Shown piece after piece: positions 54,594-63,600 of a stretch of 64,000 bases of DNA. Source of the stretch: Bacteroidota bacterium (GTDB lineage Bacteria; Bacteroidota; Bacteroidia; NS11-12g; UBA9320). The notes below the pieces were generated by a model, which was given only the letters and a program-made list of their open reading frames with translations, did no database searches and was not told where the DNA came from. The position numbers and the translations under genes are program-made. The DNA is taken from contig WGNA01000002.1 in NCBI GenBank assembly GCA_016124755.1, forward strand, positions 62,001-126,000, given 5' to 3'. Every line of letters starts with the position of its first letter. The first letter of the stretch is position 1.

Positions 54594-55079
54594 CTAAAGC
54601 GCAAAGTTGTTTTCAATGAGTTTGTTAAGAAAGTTATGGTTGGCTGTTAACAGAATCTGAAATACTTCTTCAAATTCCTCCATCCCGCCCCAATATGGAT
54701 CCGGAACTTCTTCATCTCCCGAATTATCAAAATCCCGCATCAGGTAAATCTTCGCGCGAAATTCTTCGGGAAAAACCGATAAAATATTTTTTCGGTTTGA
54801 GTGATCCATCGCCACGATGTAATCAAAATTATTGGCATCCGACCTTCTCAATTGACGGGCTGTCGCGGTCAAAGTGATTCCGTGATTTTTAGCCGTTTCC
54901 CGCATTCTGGAATCCGGAAGTTCTCCAACATGATAGTTTCCGGTTCCGGCACTATCCACATCGAACAAATGACTCAGATTCTTTTTTTTGATGAGGTCGA
55001 GAAATACACCTTCAGCCATCGGTGACCGGCAGATATTTCCCAGGCAAACAAACAGAACTTTTGTTTTTTCGGTTTTCAA
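54594..55079 (-). CDS. Low-molecular-weight protein-tyrosine phosphatase
   Basis: 161 residues from a TTG start. The P-loop VCLGNICRSPMAEG holds the nucleophile cysteine and arginine (C-x5-R), and the general acid is in EVPDPYWGG. It may dephosphorylate a polysaccharide tyrosine kinase or other tyrosine-phosphorylated envelope protein, but no partner kinase is in the window. Four bases separate it from the PIG-L deacetylase gene downstream. Confidence 0.92.
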   Translation of the reverse strand: MKTEKTKVLFVCLGNICRSPMAEGVFLDLIKKKNLSHLFDVDSAGTGNYHVGELPDSRMRETAKNHGITLTATARQLRRSDANNFDYIVAMDHSNRKNILSVFPEEFRAKIYLMRDFDNSGDEEVPDPYWGGMEEFEEVFQILLTANHNFLNKLIENNFAL

Positions 55080-55162
55080 CGGTCAATAATACAATACAAT
55101 GAATGCGGATAAAAAACAGCCGTGAGTCACAACTGTTGTTTCTACATTACAATCAGATTCTA

Positions 55163-55170
55163 ATTTTGTT
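55163..55170 (+). promoter_or_regulatory. Bacteroidota -7 promoter element (TAATTTTG) for DUF456
   Basis: Exact TAnnTTTG three bases before the ATG at 55174; TTG at 55136-55138 lies 24 bases upstream of it. A leaderless transcript is implied. Confidence 0.4.
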
Positions 55171-55173
55171 CGG

Positions 55174-55662
55174 ATGGATATTTTGATCGTTGTAATCGGA
55201 TTGTTGTTAATAGTGGTTGGAATTCTCGGTAGTTTTCTACCCATTCTTCCCGGGCCGCCTTTAGCCTATTTTGCCCTGCCGATTTTATATTTTCATTCGA
55301 ATGTTCTTACACACCCAACGGGCAAATTGTTGAGTATTTATGCCTTGGTCGTAATCATCATTACAGTCGCGGATTATTATTTACCGGTTTGGGGAACTAA
55401 GAAATTCGGAGGCACAAATGCCGGAAAAAGGGGAAGTGTTGCTGGTTTAATTCTGAGCATCATTTTTCCGGTTGCCGGTCCGTTCACAATTTTAATCGGG
55501 CCTTTTGTGGGGGCAATTGCGGGAGAATTAATAGCAGGTCAGAATACGGAAACAGCCTGGAAATCGGGAGTTGGAAGCTTTCTTGGCTTTATGGCCGGAA
55601 CACTGTTAAAATTAGCGATCGTGATCATGATCGGCTGGAAGTTCGTTACATTAATCTGGTGA
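55174..55662 (+). CDS. DUF456 family membrane protein
   Basis: 162 residues, four or five hydrophobic segments. The Gly-rich start GLLLIVVGILGSFLPILPGP and the later GPFVGAIAGELIAG and GSFLGFMAGTLLKLAI repeat the GxxxG-rich pattern of DUF456, a family of glycine-rich inner-membrane proteins of unknown function. Single gene with its own promoter. Confidence 0.88.
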   Translation: MDILIVVIGLLLIVVGILGSFLPILPGPPLAYFALPILYFHSNVLTHPTGKLLSIYALVVIIITVADYYLPVWGTKKFGGTNAGKRGSVAGLILSIIFPVAGPFTILIGPFVGAIAGELIAGQNTETAWKSGVGSFLGFMAGTLLKLAIVIMIGWKFVTLIW

Positions 55663-55670
55663 AATAACCA

Positions 55671-56879
55671 TCAGCCATTAACATAATCTGAGAGGTACAA
55701 ATACTTGGTTGTTAATTGTCCTCCTTCCGCAATGGTTGCTCTTTCCAAAATGGTGTTCTGATCTCCGTTTAACAATAAAGGCACAACTTCCTTCATAATC
55801 GAAGCCCCGAAATCCCGGCTCGAATCTGCCGGTAATTCGGATGGTAGAACTGTTACCGCCATTACATCGATACAGTCTTTTTGAAAAGGTTTGGTTTCAC
55901 ATTGCTTTGCCGGATCCCAACCAAAAGTCGGATCACTTGGATAGGTCGCCCGAAGCGTGATGGGCACAGAACCTTCAACATCACAGGTAATATCGGCTAT
56001 AACTTTAATCCGGAAGTCTGTTCTCGCCGTGTCGGTTTTCGTAAACAATGCCGGCATAGATGGTTCCCAGTACATGCCGTTAATCAATATATCCGATTCC
56101 TGAAAAAATGGTTCGAAGCGAATATCGTATTCCTCGTGATGCGTATAAAAATGGTGTGTGTCCCACTCAGATGATCCATTTTTCCGATGAAACAATTCAT
56201 GGTTTTTAAGATGGGTGAACACGATTTCCGAAAACGATGAGTGCAAATACGTTTGCGGATCCACCTCGTGAATTCCAAGATGTTCCATAATTTGAAGAGC
56301 TCCGTTCGCGACTCTTCCGTTGCCGGTAATTACAATTTTGAGCATCGGAAGATTAGGCTTTATGGAATCGAGCTCAACTTTTAAATCTTCATAATGGGCT
56401 AAAGAGTATGCGGGTTTCAGGTCAAACGCATGGTATTTTTTCCCCCAGGTTAGCAAAGCGTTATATGCGCCCACAACTCCGGCCCAGTTTCCGAATCCAA
56501 GTATTCTTCCGTCATCCGGATAAGTTAAACATTCGTAATCGATCAGGCGTATTTTCTTCTTCAGAATTTCCTGGAGCATTTTACGATTATACGGTTGTGC
56601 TTTTATCGTGTGGGAGAAGAAGAGATAGGTTTTCCCTTCGTTTAAATGATCAACGGGAACTTCTTTAACACCCATCAGAATATCGCAATCCGAAACATCG
56701 CTCACCACAGAAATCCGGTTTAAGCGATAGTCTTCATCTGAATAAATGCGATCGGGTGAAGATTCAACAACAAACGAATGATCCGGATATTTCAGCGATA
56801 ATTCCTGCATCTGAAGAGGCGTAAGTGCAACCCGCTTATCGGGTGGATTTTTCCATTCTCTGATCAAGGCTAATTTCAT
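55671..56879 (-). CDS. Saccharopine dehydrogenase-like NAD-dependent oxidoreductase
   Basis: About 402 residues. The family of L-lysine-forming saccharopine dehydrogenase (AlaDh_PNT N-terminal fold): MKLALIREWKNPPDKRVALT starts the substrate domain with the lysine/arginine pair, the NAD-binding strand is VITGNGRVANGALQIM, and IADITCDVEGSVPITLRAT closes the active site, with a GNWAGVVGAYNALL loop. The enzyme would act on lysine or a related amino acid with 2-oxoglutarate, either in lysine breakdown or synthesis; the window gives no pathway partner. A longer frame to 56906 adds nine residues that do not fit the family. Confidence 0.85.
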   Translation of the reverse strand: MKLALIREWKNPPDKRVALTPLQMQELSLKYPDHSFVVESSPDRIYSDEDYRLNRISVVSDVSDCDILMGVKEVPVDHLNEGKTYLFFSHTIKAQPYNRKMLQEILKKKIRLIDYECLTYPDDGRILGFGNWAGVVGAYNALLTWGKKYHAFDLKPAYSLAHYEDLKVELDSIKPNLPMLKIVITGNGRVANGALQIMEHLGIHEVDPQTYLHSSFSEIVFTHLKNHELFHRKNGSSEWDTHHFYTHHEEYDIRFEPFFQESDILINGMYWEPSMPALFTKTDTARTDFRIKVIADITCDVEGSVPITLRATYPSDPTFGWDPAKQCETKPFQKDCIDVMAVTVLPSELPADSSRDFGASIMKEVVPLLLNGDQNTILERATIAEGGQLTTKYLYLSDYVNG

Positions 56880-56903
56880 GTGGTGTGTGGTAAAAACCGG
56901 CGG

Positions 56904-56911
56904 CAAAGGTA
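56904..56911 (-). promoter_or_regulatory. Bacteroidota -7 promoter element (TACCTTTG) for the saccharopine dehydrogenase-like gene
   Basis: Exact TAnnTTTG on the minus strand, 24 bases before the ATG at 56879; it overlaps the longer reading frame, supporting the internal start. Confidence 0.45.
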
Positions 56912-57016
56912 TTTGGAGCGAACGAACAAAAGGTCAGGAAAAGAATGTGTTTCCGTTTAGAATGCTGACAAACCGTCAAAAAGACCGGGAGAAACGTTAC
57001 GAAACGGCAGAGGAAT

Positions 57017-57024
57017 TACTTTTG
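57017..57024 (+). promoter_or_regulatory. Bacteroidota -7 promoter element (TACTTTTG) for ssrA
   Basis: Exact TAnnTTTG 23 bases before the tmRNA 5' end at 57048. Confidence 0.5.
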
Positions 57025-57047
57025 TGAGCGACAATCGTACATCAATC

Positions 57048-57419
57048 GGGGCTGACTGGTTTTGACGGGAGGGCCAATTGACGTGTAAGCATGTAGAGCG
57101 TTGTGGGAAGAGCTCTTGAAACGGAACCCTCAAATCATAAACGGCGATTTTAATTACGCCATGGCTGCCTAATCTGAGAGATTAAGCATATTGCCATCCG
57201 CCCCCTGCGGCTTCGTTCGGGCTGCGGCAGATCCGGGGCGGTCGAAATGCCCGGATAGTGATGACTGATACCTGCCGGGTCATTACTTATAATGCAGGTT
57301 ACGGAAACGTTGAGGTTGGTACCGGACCTTACGCTTCCCGACAACAACCGGTATTAAACATGTAGAAAGCGCGATTCAATTCCATTCCGGACCCGGGTTC
57401 GACTCCCGGCAGCTCCACC
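57048..57419 (+). ncRNA. ssrA: tmRNA (SsrA), tag GDFNYAMAA
   Basis: The tRNA-like ends pair as GGGGCTG (57048-57054) with CAGCTCC (57410-57416). The D-arm-like start reads GGGGCTGACTGG, and the T-arm GGACCCGGGTTCGACTCCCGG is present. The tag reading frame runs from the resume codon GGC (57143) to TAA (57170-57172) and encodes GDFNYAMAA, which fits the GENNYALAA-like tags of Bacteroidota. A GC-rich hairpin CCGCCCC (57198-57204) / GGGGCGG (57235-57241) is part of the pseudoknot domain. CCA is not fully encoded: the last bases read ACCT. Rescues stalled ribosomes. Confidence 0.93.
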
Positions 57420-57422
57420 TTC

Positions 57423-57462
57423 GCCCGCCATAGCTTTTTCCTAAGAAAAAGCGACGGCGGGC
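57423..57462 (+). terminator. Long hairpin after ssrA, probable terminator
   Basis: Outer stem GCCCGCC (57423-57429) / GGCGGGC (57456-57462) encloses inner stem GCTTTTTC / GAAAAAGC with loop CTAA. It starts about six bases after the tmRNA 3' end. An A-run, not a T-run, follows on the + strand, so termination efficiency is uncertain. Same structure as the repeat unit described next. Confidence 0.5.
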
Positions 57463-57713
57463 AAAAAGCTTACCTCATCCGAAATCAATTGACAGAGCGG
57501 GCTCCGGCGGAGACACTCCACTCTTCACCCAAAGCTTTTTCCTAAGAAAAAGCGACGGCGGGCAAAAAACTTACCTCATCCGAAATCAATTGACAGAGCG
57601 GGCTCCGGCGGAGAAGCTCCACGCGTCTGCCATAGCTTTTTCCTAAGAAAAATCGACGTCGGGCAAAAAACTTACCTCATCCGAAATCAATTGACAGAGC
57701 GGGCGAAGGCGGA
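57432..57713 (+). repeat. Three 101 bp tandem repeats downstream of ssrA
   Basis: Units begin at 57432, 57533 and 57634, a constant 101-base period. The conserved part runs about 80 bases and holds the hairpin GCTTTTTCCTAAGAAAAAGC, the string TTACCTCATCCG, and GACAGAGCGGGC. The junctions between units (CACTCCAC, AGCTCCAC) echo the tmRNA 3' end AGCTCCAC. Decay is graded: the first hairpin is perfect, the third has lost one pair. Not a CRISPR: the repeat is long and the spacers are near-identical and short. Confidence 0.9.
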
Positions 57714-57832
57714 AAAAATACTCTGATTTAATGACGAACGATCAATCAACCGATTGCTTGAAAACCAATTAAACGCTTAAAAAATTAACTGAAGAATTAA
57801 AATCATCCTGGGATAAATATCTTGCAATTACA
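57714..57832. other. AT-rich spacer before the GIY-YIG gene
   Basis: Short stretch without a gene; I see a weak TATCTTGC near 57820 that may be a -7 element with one or two mismatches, and nothing else. With the repeats it makes a 412-base gene-free region after ssrA. Confidence 0.4.
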
Positions 57833-58072
57833 ATGAGTTGGGTTGTTTACATTCTGGAATGTTCAGACGGACTACATTATGTCGGGTGTACCTCTAATTT
57901 ACTCATTCGTTTAAGTTATCATGAAAAAGGAAGGGTTTCCTTTACCAGCACAAGATTGCCGGTTTCTGTGATTATCTATTTGACTTTTAACAATAAATAC
58001 CGGGCATATCAATTTGAAAAATATTTAAAGAGTGGTTCTGGCAGGGCATTTATGAAGAAGAGATTTTTATAA
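57833..58072 (+). CDS. GIY-YIG nuclease-domain protein (short, UPF0213-like)
   Basis: 79 residues, only the GIY-YIG domain. The motif reads WVVYILECSDGLHYVGCTSNL, the glutamate of the active site is in QFEKYLKSG, and the arginine in DLLIRLSYHEKGR-like segment (NLLIRLSYH). Such short proteins are common in several copies in Bacteroidota, often near RNA genes. Function unclear; structure-specific nuclease is the family guess. The stop overlaps the start of the next gene by one base (TAATG). Confidence 0.88.
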   Translation: MSWVVYILECSDGLHYVGCTSNLLIRLSYHEKGRVSFTSTRLPVSVIIYLTFNNKYRAYQFEKYLKSGSGRAFMKKRFL

Positions 58073-58398
58073 TGGTGGATTCCCCCATTCCCCCCTTCCG
58101 CAACTCCGGTTACGATTCCTTCATCAAAATCCTGATTAATTTGCTTCCCAAATTACAGTCAGTTTTGAACTTTATTAAATCGTATAAATTCCTGTTAATA
58201 GGTATCACCATCGGTGCGATCGCAGGCTATCTCTATTATTTCTATGTTGGTTGCAGTTCCGGAACCTGCGCCATAACATCCAAACCAATAAACAGCACCT
58301 TATACGGAGCAATGATGGGTGGACTTTTATTTTACCGCGAACCCAAGAGAAAAGGGAATTCGGAAACGAGTATATCTGAAACAAATTCTGTTGAATAA
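58072..58398 (+). CDS. DUF6132-like membrane protein
   Basis: 108 residues. One membrane segment (about 40-60, LLIGITIGAIAGYLYYF) is followed by the family core YVGCSSGTCAITSKPINSTL and a second short hydrophobic piece (GAMMGGLLFYRE). The CSSGTC cysteine pair and NSTLYGAMMGG match DUF6132, a Bacteroidota family of rhodanese-associated or membrane proteins of unknown role. The first 35 residues are unusual for the family, so the true start could be later, but no ATG is there. Coupled to the GIY-YIG gene. Confidence 0.75.
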   Translation: MVDSPIPPFRNSGYDSFIKILINLLPKLQSVLNFIKSYKFLLIGITIGAIAGYLYYFYVGCSSGTCAITSKPINSTLYGAMMGGLLFYREPKRKGNSETSISETNSVE

Positions 58399-58400
58399 GT

Positions 58401-58850
58401 ATGGAACCGCATTTCTATAATGTTGAAGTAAACTGGCGACACGATCGTAAAGGCGTGATGTGTTCTCCTGAGTTAAACCGTGATGCCGGAAGCTGTGTTG
58501 AAGTGGCAACTCCTCCTGAATTTCCGGGAGGAATGCCTGGAATCTGGTCTCCGGAACATCTGTTTACCGCGTCTGTGAGCAGTTGTTTCATGACAACCTT
58601 TTTAGCCATTGCAGAAAATACCCGGCTCAGCTTTTCTAAATTTAGTTGCCAGTCGAAAGGAAAGCTCGAAAAGGTCGACGGAAAATTTATGATGTCGGAA
58701 ATTATTCTGGAACCGGAAGTCACTATTTCAAACGAAGAAGACCGTGAAAAAGCAGAGAGAATTCTCACGAAATCAGAAGCCGCGTGTCTTATAACCAATA
58801 GCATCAAAGCTAAAGTTACAATGATTCCGACTGTTCGGGTTGCAGACTAA
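58401..58850 (+). CDS. OsmC family peroxiredoxin-like protein
   Basis: 149 residues. OsmC/Ohr proteins reduce organic hydroperoxides with a pair of cysteines. Cys in VSSCFMTTFLAI (about 58) and Cys in EAACLITNSIKA (about 125) are both present, as are the Glu and Arg-like partners in PEHLFTASV. It belongs to the OsmC rather than Ohr branch by the long beta part before the first cysteine. Two bases after the DUF6132 stop. Confidence 0.88.
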   Translation: MEPHFYNVEVNWRHDRKGVMCSPELNRDAGSCVEVATPPEFPGGMPGIWSPEHLFTASVSSCFMTTFLAIAENTRLSFSKFSCQSKGKLEKVDGKFMMSEIILEPEVTISNEEDREKAERILTKSEAACLITNSIKAKVTMIPTVRVAD

Positions 58851-58937
58851 AATTAAAGCCTGATTACCTTTTAATTCCGGAAATATATTTCGGACGATTC
58901 AACTTTATTGACAAAGGGTTGTTCTAATTCCTTTCCT

Positions 58938-60674
58938 ATGACAACCCAAAAGATTACCTATAACTGGGCCTTTAAAGAATATATCTGGCCTCGTCGCAAA
59001 ATTGTTTTGTTCGGATTGGTACTGATCCTCATCCGAAGTTTATCCGGATTAATTCTGCCCTACGCCAGCAAAAACCTGATTGATGAAATCATTCCTTCGG
59101 GCGACATAACCGCTATGCGAAACCTGCTCATCATCGTTTGTTCGGGGATTTTAGTTCAGGCTATCAGTTCATTTTCTCTCACCAAACTTTTGAGTGTTGA
59201 AGCACAACACCTCATTTCCCTATTGCGGTCTGAGGTTCAGAAAAAACTGTTACGACTTCCTGTGAGTTTCTTCGATAATCACAAATCCGGAGAATTGGTT
59301 TCCCGCGTGATGAATGATGTGGAAGGTGTGCGAAATCTGGTGGGAACCGGTTTGGTTCAATTGATCGGAGGCACCATTACAGCCATCATTTCCTTAGTGA
59401 TATTAATACGCATTAATGCCACGATGACTCTCTTCGTTCTGTTGCCGGTTGGCTTGTTTGCGTTTATCGCACTAAAAGCCTTTCAACGCATCCGGCCGAT
59501 TTTCCGAAACCGCGGGAAGCTCAATGCTGATGTAACCGGAAGATTAACCGAAACCCTCAATGGAATTCGCGTCATTAAAGGTTTTAATGCAGAAGAACAA
59601 GAAAGCAAAGTTTTTGAAAAAGGCGTGAAAGATCTGTTTCTAAATGTTAAAAAGAGCCTCACCGCAACTGCCTTTATTACGAGCACCTCAACCTTTTTAC
59701 TCGGACTCGCATCTGCCGGAATAATGGGAATCGGCGGGTATTTTATGATGGATAATACCATGACTTATGGTGAGTTTATTTCGTTCACACTGTTTCTCGG
59801 TTTTATGATCGCGCCGATTGTACAGATGAGCAATATCGGAAGTCAGCTTACCGAAGCAATGGCCGGACTCGACCGAACCCAACAAATCATGGAGATGGAA
59901 GAGGAAGACGATCCGGAAGTGAGAACCAAACATCTGGGAAGTATCAATGGTGATATTGAATTTCACGATGTTCATTTCGAATACGAAAAGGATAAGGAAG
60001 TTCTGCACGGAATCAATTTCAAAGCTCCGGCTGGAAGTGTTACTGCTTTGGTTGGTTCATCCGGTTCGGGAAAGACAACCATTGCCGGCTTGGCTGCCAC
60101 CTACTTAAATCCTACTTCCGGCGTAGTTACTATCGATAACATTGATCTGGCAGGCGTGAATCTTTCGAGTTACCGGCAACATCTCGCAGTGGTATTACAG
60201 GATGATTTTCTGTATGAAGGAACCATCCGCGAAAACATTCTTTTTCCGCGACCGGAAGCTACCGAAGAAGAATTGATGGCGGCAGTTAAAGGTGCGTATG
60301 TGAATGAATTTTCAGACCGTTTTCAAAACCGACTTGACACCGTGATCGGAGAAAGAGGGGTGAAACTTTCGGGCGGACAAAGACAAAGAATATCCATTGC
60401 CAGAGCGTTACTGGCAAATCCGAAAATCATTATTCTGGATGAGGCCACTTCGAATCTGGATACCGAAAGCGAGTTGTTTATACAGAAAAGTCTGGAAGAA
60501 CTTATGCGCAACCGAACCACATTTGTAATTGCGCACAGGCTCAGTACTATTCGAAAAGCAGATCAGATTTTAGTAATTGAAGACGGTCGTATTTCGGAAC
60601 AGGGAACGCACGACGAATTAATCGAAAGCCGAGGCCGCTATTACGATTTATACACCTATCAAAGCCGCATCTGA
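58938..60674 (+). CDS. ABC-type exporter, fused membrane and ATPase domains (MsbA-like)
   Basis: About 578 residues. Six membrane segments in the first 320 residues, then an ABC ATPase: Walker A GSSGSGKTTIAGLA, Q-loop, signature KLSGGQRQRISIA, Walker B IIILDEATSNLD, H-loop IAHRLSTI. The arrangement is that of a half-transporter forming a homodimer, like MsbA, which flips lipid A-core, or drug exporters. An upstream TTG start at 58908 is possible but the ATG at 58938 gives the family N-terminus. Cargo unknown. Confidence 0.92.
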   Translation: MTTQKITYNWAFKEYIWPRRKIVLFGLVLILIRSLSGLILPYASKNLIDEIIPSGDITAMRNLLIIVCSGILVQAISSFSLTKLLSVEAQHLISLLRSEVQKKLLRLPVSFFDNHKSGELVSRVMNDVEGVRNLVGTGLVQLIGGTITAIISLVILIRINATMTLFVLLPVGLFAFIALKAFQRIRPIFRNRGKLNADVTGRLTETLNGIRVIKGFNAEEQESKVFEKGVKDLFLNVKKSLTATAFITSTSTFLLGLASAGIMGIGGYFMMDNTMTYGEFISFTLFLGFMIAPIVQMSNIGSQLTEAMAGLDRTQQIMEMEEEDDPEVRTKHLGSINGDIEFHDVHFEYEKDKEVLHGINFKAPAGSVTALVGSSGSGKTTIAGLAATYLNPTSGVVTIDNIDLAGVNLSSYRQHLAVVLQDDFLYEGTIRENILFPRPEATEEELMAAVKGAYVNEFSDRFQNRLDTVIGERGVKLSGGQRQRISIARALLANPKIIILDEATSNLDTESELFIQKSLEELMRNRTTFVIAHRLSTIRKADQILVIEDGRISEQGTHDELIESRGRYYDLYTYQSRI

Positions 60675-60682
60675 TGTGCGTT

Positions 60683-63600
60683 TTATTTTAGTTCAACACT
60701 AAAGCGAAACCGAGTAAACTTACCGGATTCACTTTCGATATGCAATTCACTTCCGAGAATCTTTAGGCGCTTTTGCATGTTTCGGAGACCGTTTCCCGAA
60801 TCACTGAAACCTGAAAGTCCCTTGCCATCATCTGTTAGTTCCATATCCAGCTTATTGCCGTATGATATGGCATGAACTGAGAAATTGCGGGCTTCCGAAT
60901 GTTTTAAGGCGTTGTTCATCATCTCTTTTACCACCAGAAAAATGTGACGACGAACATCAGAGGTTACGGGAATATCCGATTGAGGTTTTACAAAATCTAT
61001 TTGGAAACAGATGTTTGAGTTTTCAAAAAAAGCCGAACCGTAGTTACGGATGTATTCCATCAATCCGTTCAAAGAGTCGTTTCTCGGATTCAGCGACCAG
61101 ACAATTTCGCTGAGATTCTCAACCAATTCAACAGCGGTCCCGGAAATTTTATCCAATTGTTTGCTCAATCCCGATTCATCTTTCAGATTCATTTTGGCGA
61201 TCTCACTGAGTAGAGCAATTCTGGAAAGTTCACCGCCCAGATCGTCGTGCATGTCTCTCGAAATTCGCTCGCGTTCTTGTTGAACAGCTTCTTGTTGTTT
61301 GTAAAGCGCAACCCGTTTACGAAGACGGATGGTAAGTAAATACCAGACCGGATACCCAAGAACGGCAACACCGGCAAGGATCATCAGAAAAATGAACCCG
61401 GTAGTTTCCCAGAATGGTGGAAGAATTTCTATCTCCATCAATTGGGTTTCGGGTCCGGCAATTCCGTCGTTGTTGTATGCGCGGGCCATTAGCTGATATT
61501 TTCCCGAGGGAAGATTTCCATATCGGAAAAACCTTCGACCACCCGATTGAACCCAGTCGTGATCAAAACCCACCAATTTGTATTCGTATCGGTTTTTATG
61601 TGGATTTGTAAATTCATTCGCGGTGATTTCAAAGTACAGTGAATTGCTGTCGTAAGGTAGAGTGATACTCGAAATAGCCGGTGATAATTGGTTTTCCGGA
61701 GAAAGCATGTCCATTATTCCCCATCTGGAAATGGCCGGCACCGGAAGGTTCGAATTGGGATTAATGAGTTCCGGGTAAAAAAGATTAAATCCGTTTACGC
61801 CGCCAAACAAGAAAGAACCATCTTTTCTTCTGAGAAAAGCGCCTGTATTAAACTCGTTTGATTGCAGCCCGTCGGAGACATTGAAATTCGTGAAGCTTTC
61901 GGTGGCAAGATTTAATCTGCACAATCCGGAATTCGTGCTAATCCAGAGATCACCGGAATTATCAGCCAGAATTCCATAGATGAAATTGTCGGCTAATCCA
62001 TTTTCGGTTGTGTACGTTTTGAGTTTACGGGTTTTTAAATCAAACCGGACAAGGCCCTCTTCAGAACCCATCCAAACCGTGTTTTCCAGTTGGCAAAAAG
62101 ACCGGATCATGTTCATGTTCTCCAAAGAATCGGCAATTACCAATTGATCTCTTGAGATTTTGAGTCGGTACACTTTATCAGAATATTCGCAGCATGTCCA
62201 GATGAAACCATCATTTGCCTGATACAGGGCATACAGATTTTCGTATGGAAGAATTTGCCGGAAAGAAGAAGCTGTTCCATTTTTAACATTAGTATAAAAA
62301 ATACCGTTCGTAGTGGCACATATTAGCTGTTGTTCCGGTGTAATAATGAGGTCGTGAACCGTTACGTTTTTTCCAGAGCCGGCGACAGAACTCAGATTAA
62401 ATCTTCTCAATAATTGCAATGGCTTTGGATTGAAAACCAGAATTTCTCCCAAAGAGCCAACCCACAAAAAACCGTCGGAATCTTTCTTTAATCCAACCGC
62501 AAGATTTTGTTCGCTATTCTTCCAGGAGGTAAAATCTACCGCTTGATTCACAAGATTAAAAGTTGCCAGTCCTTTGTCGTAAGTTCCGAGGAACAAGGTT
62601 GAATCATCCCGTTCACAAAAACTTTTAATAAAGGTTCCCGGAAGAGGTTGATCCGGATACCGGTACCGGGGATATGAATAAAATCGCAGCGGTTTGAGAT
62701 CGAGTTTCATCAATCCGCCACCATCGGTTCCAATCCAGAGATTTTGGTCTTTGCCGATCATTAATGAGCGGATCTGATTTCCATTCGAAATAAAGAAATC
62801 GTTGTTTTCACGACAGTAAATCTCAAGTTTTGAATTCGCTGGATCGAGACGATATAACCCATCGGTGTAAGACCCCATCCAAATTTTGCCGGAAGTATCT
62901 TCAACCATAACATTGATCCAGTTGTCTGAACCTTTTCGGGCAGGTACATTTATGGTTCGGATTACGCCCTTTTTAAGATTGTATTCGATTACCGAATTAG
63001 GAGTGGCAATCCAGAAGTTTCCGTTTCCGGATTTTAGCAGGGCATTGCAGAATGAAATTTTATTCAAGCGGAAATAGTTTTCACCAAACAGCCTGAACTG
63101 ATGAGTGCGGGTAGAGAAATGAGCAAAACCCATTGGGGTGGCAAACCATATATTATTTCCATCGAGCAAAGCCGATCGGGTTTTAATAAGGGATTTGCTT
63201 TTCAGATTTTCGGGAACCGGAAATTTAGTGTAAGAATCATTTTTTAATTGGTATGAAACCATTTCATCATACCCATTCCAAAACCATAGTATTTGAGACG
63301 CAGTGTCGATTCCGATGATTTCGCATTGCGATTTCTCCAGCGATAAACCATTAATTACAAGAGAAACAACATCGCCGGTTTTTTCCCGAAAAACGATGAT
63401 TCCAGATCTTGATGAGAAATAAATATCACCATTGTTATTCTGATGTACCGGTCCGCTAAGGAAGTTTTGAAGCGATGAAAATCTGGAGAAATTTTTCCGG
63501 ATCTGAACAAACTGATATCCGTCGAACCGGTTCAGGCCCTGGGCGGTTCCGGCCCAAACAAATCCTCTGCGATCCTGAAAAAGACTGTAAACCGAACTTT

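Noticed and set aside
57198-57241. GC-rich hairpin inside ssrA as an inserted mobile repeat
   Set aside because: It fits the pseudoknot region expected in tmRNA, so no insertion is needed to explain it.
57150-57347. 65-codon minus-strand frame across ssrA
   Set aside because: It overlaps the folded tmRNA; an accidental frame in GC-rich stems.
57432-57713. CRISPR array
   Set aside because: Repeats are about 80 bases and spacers are 19-21 bases and nearly alike; no cas genes.
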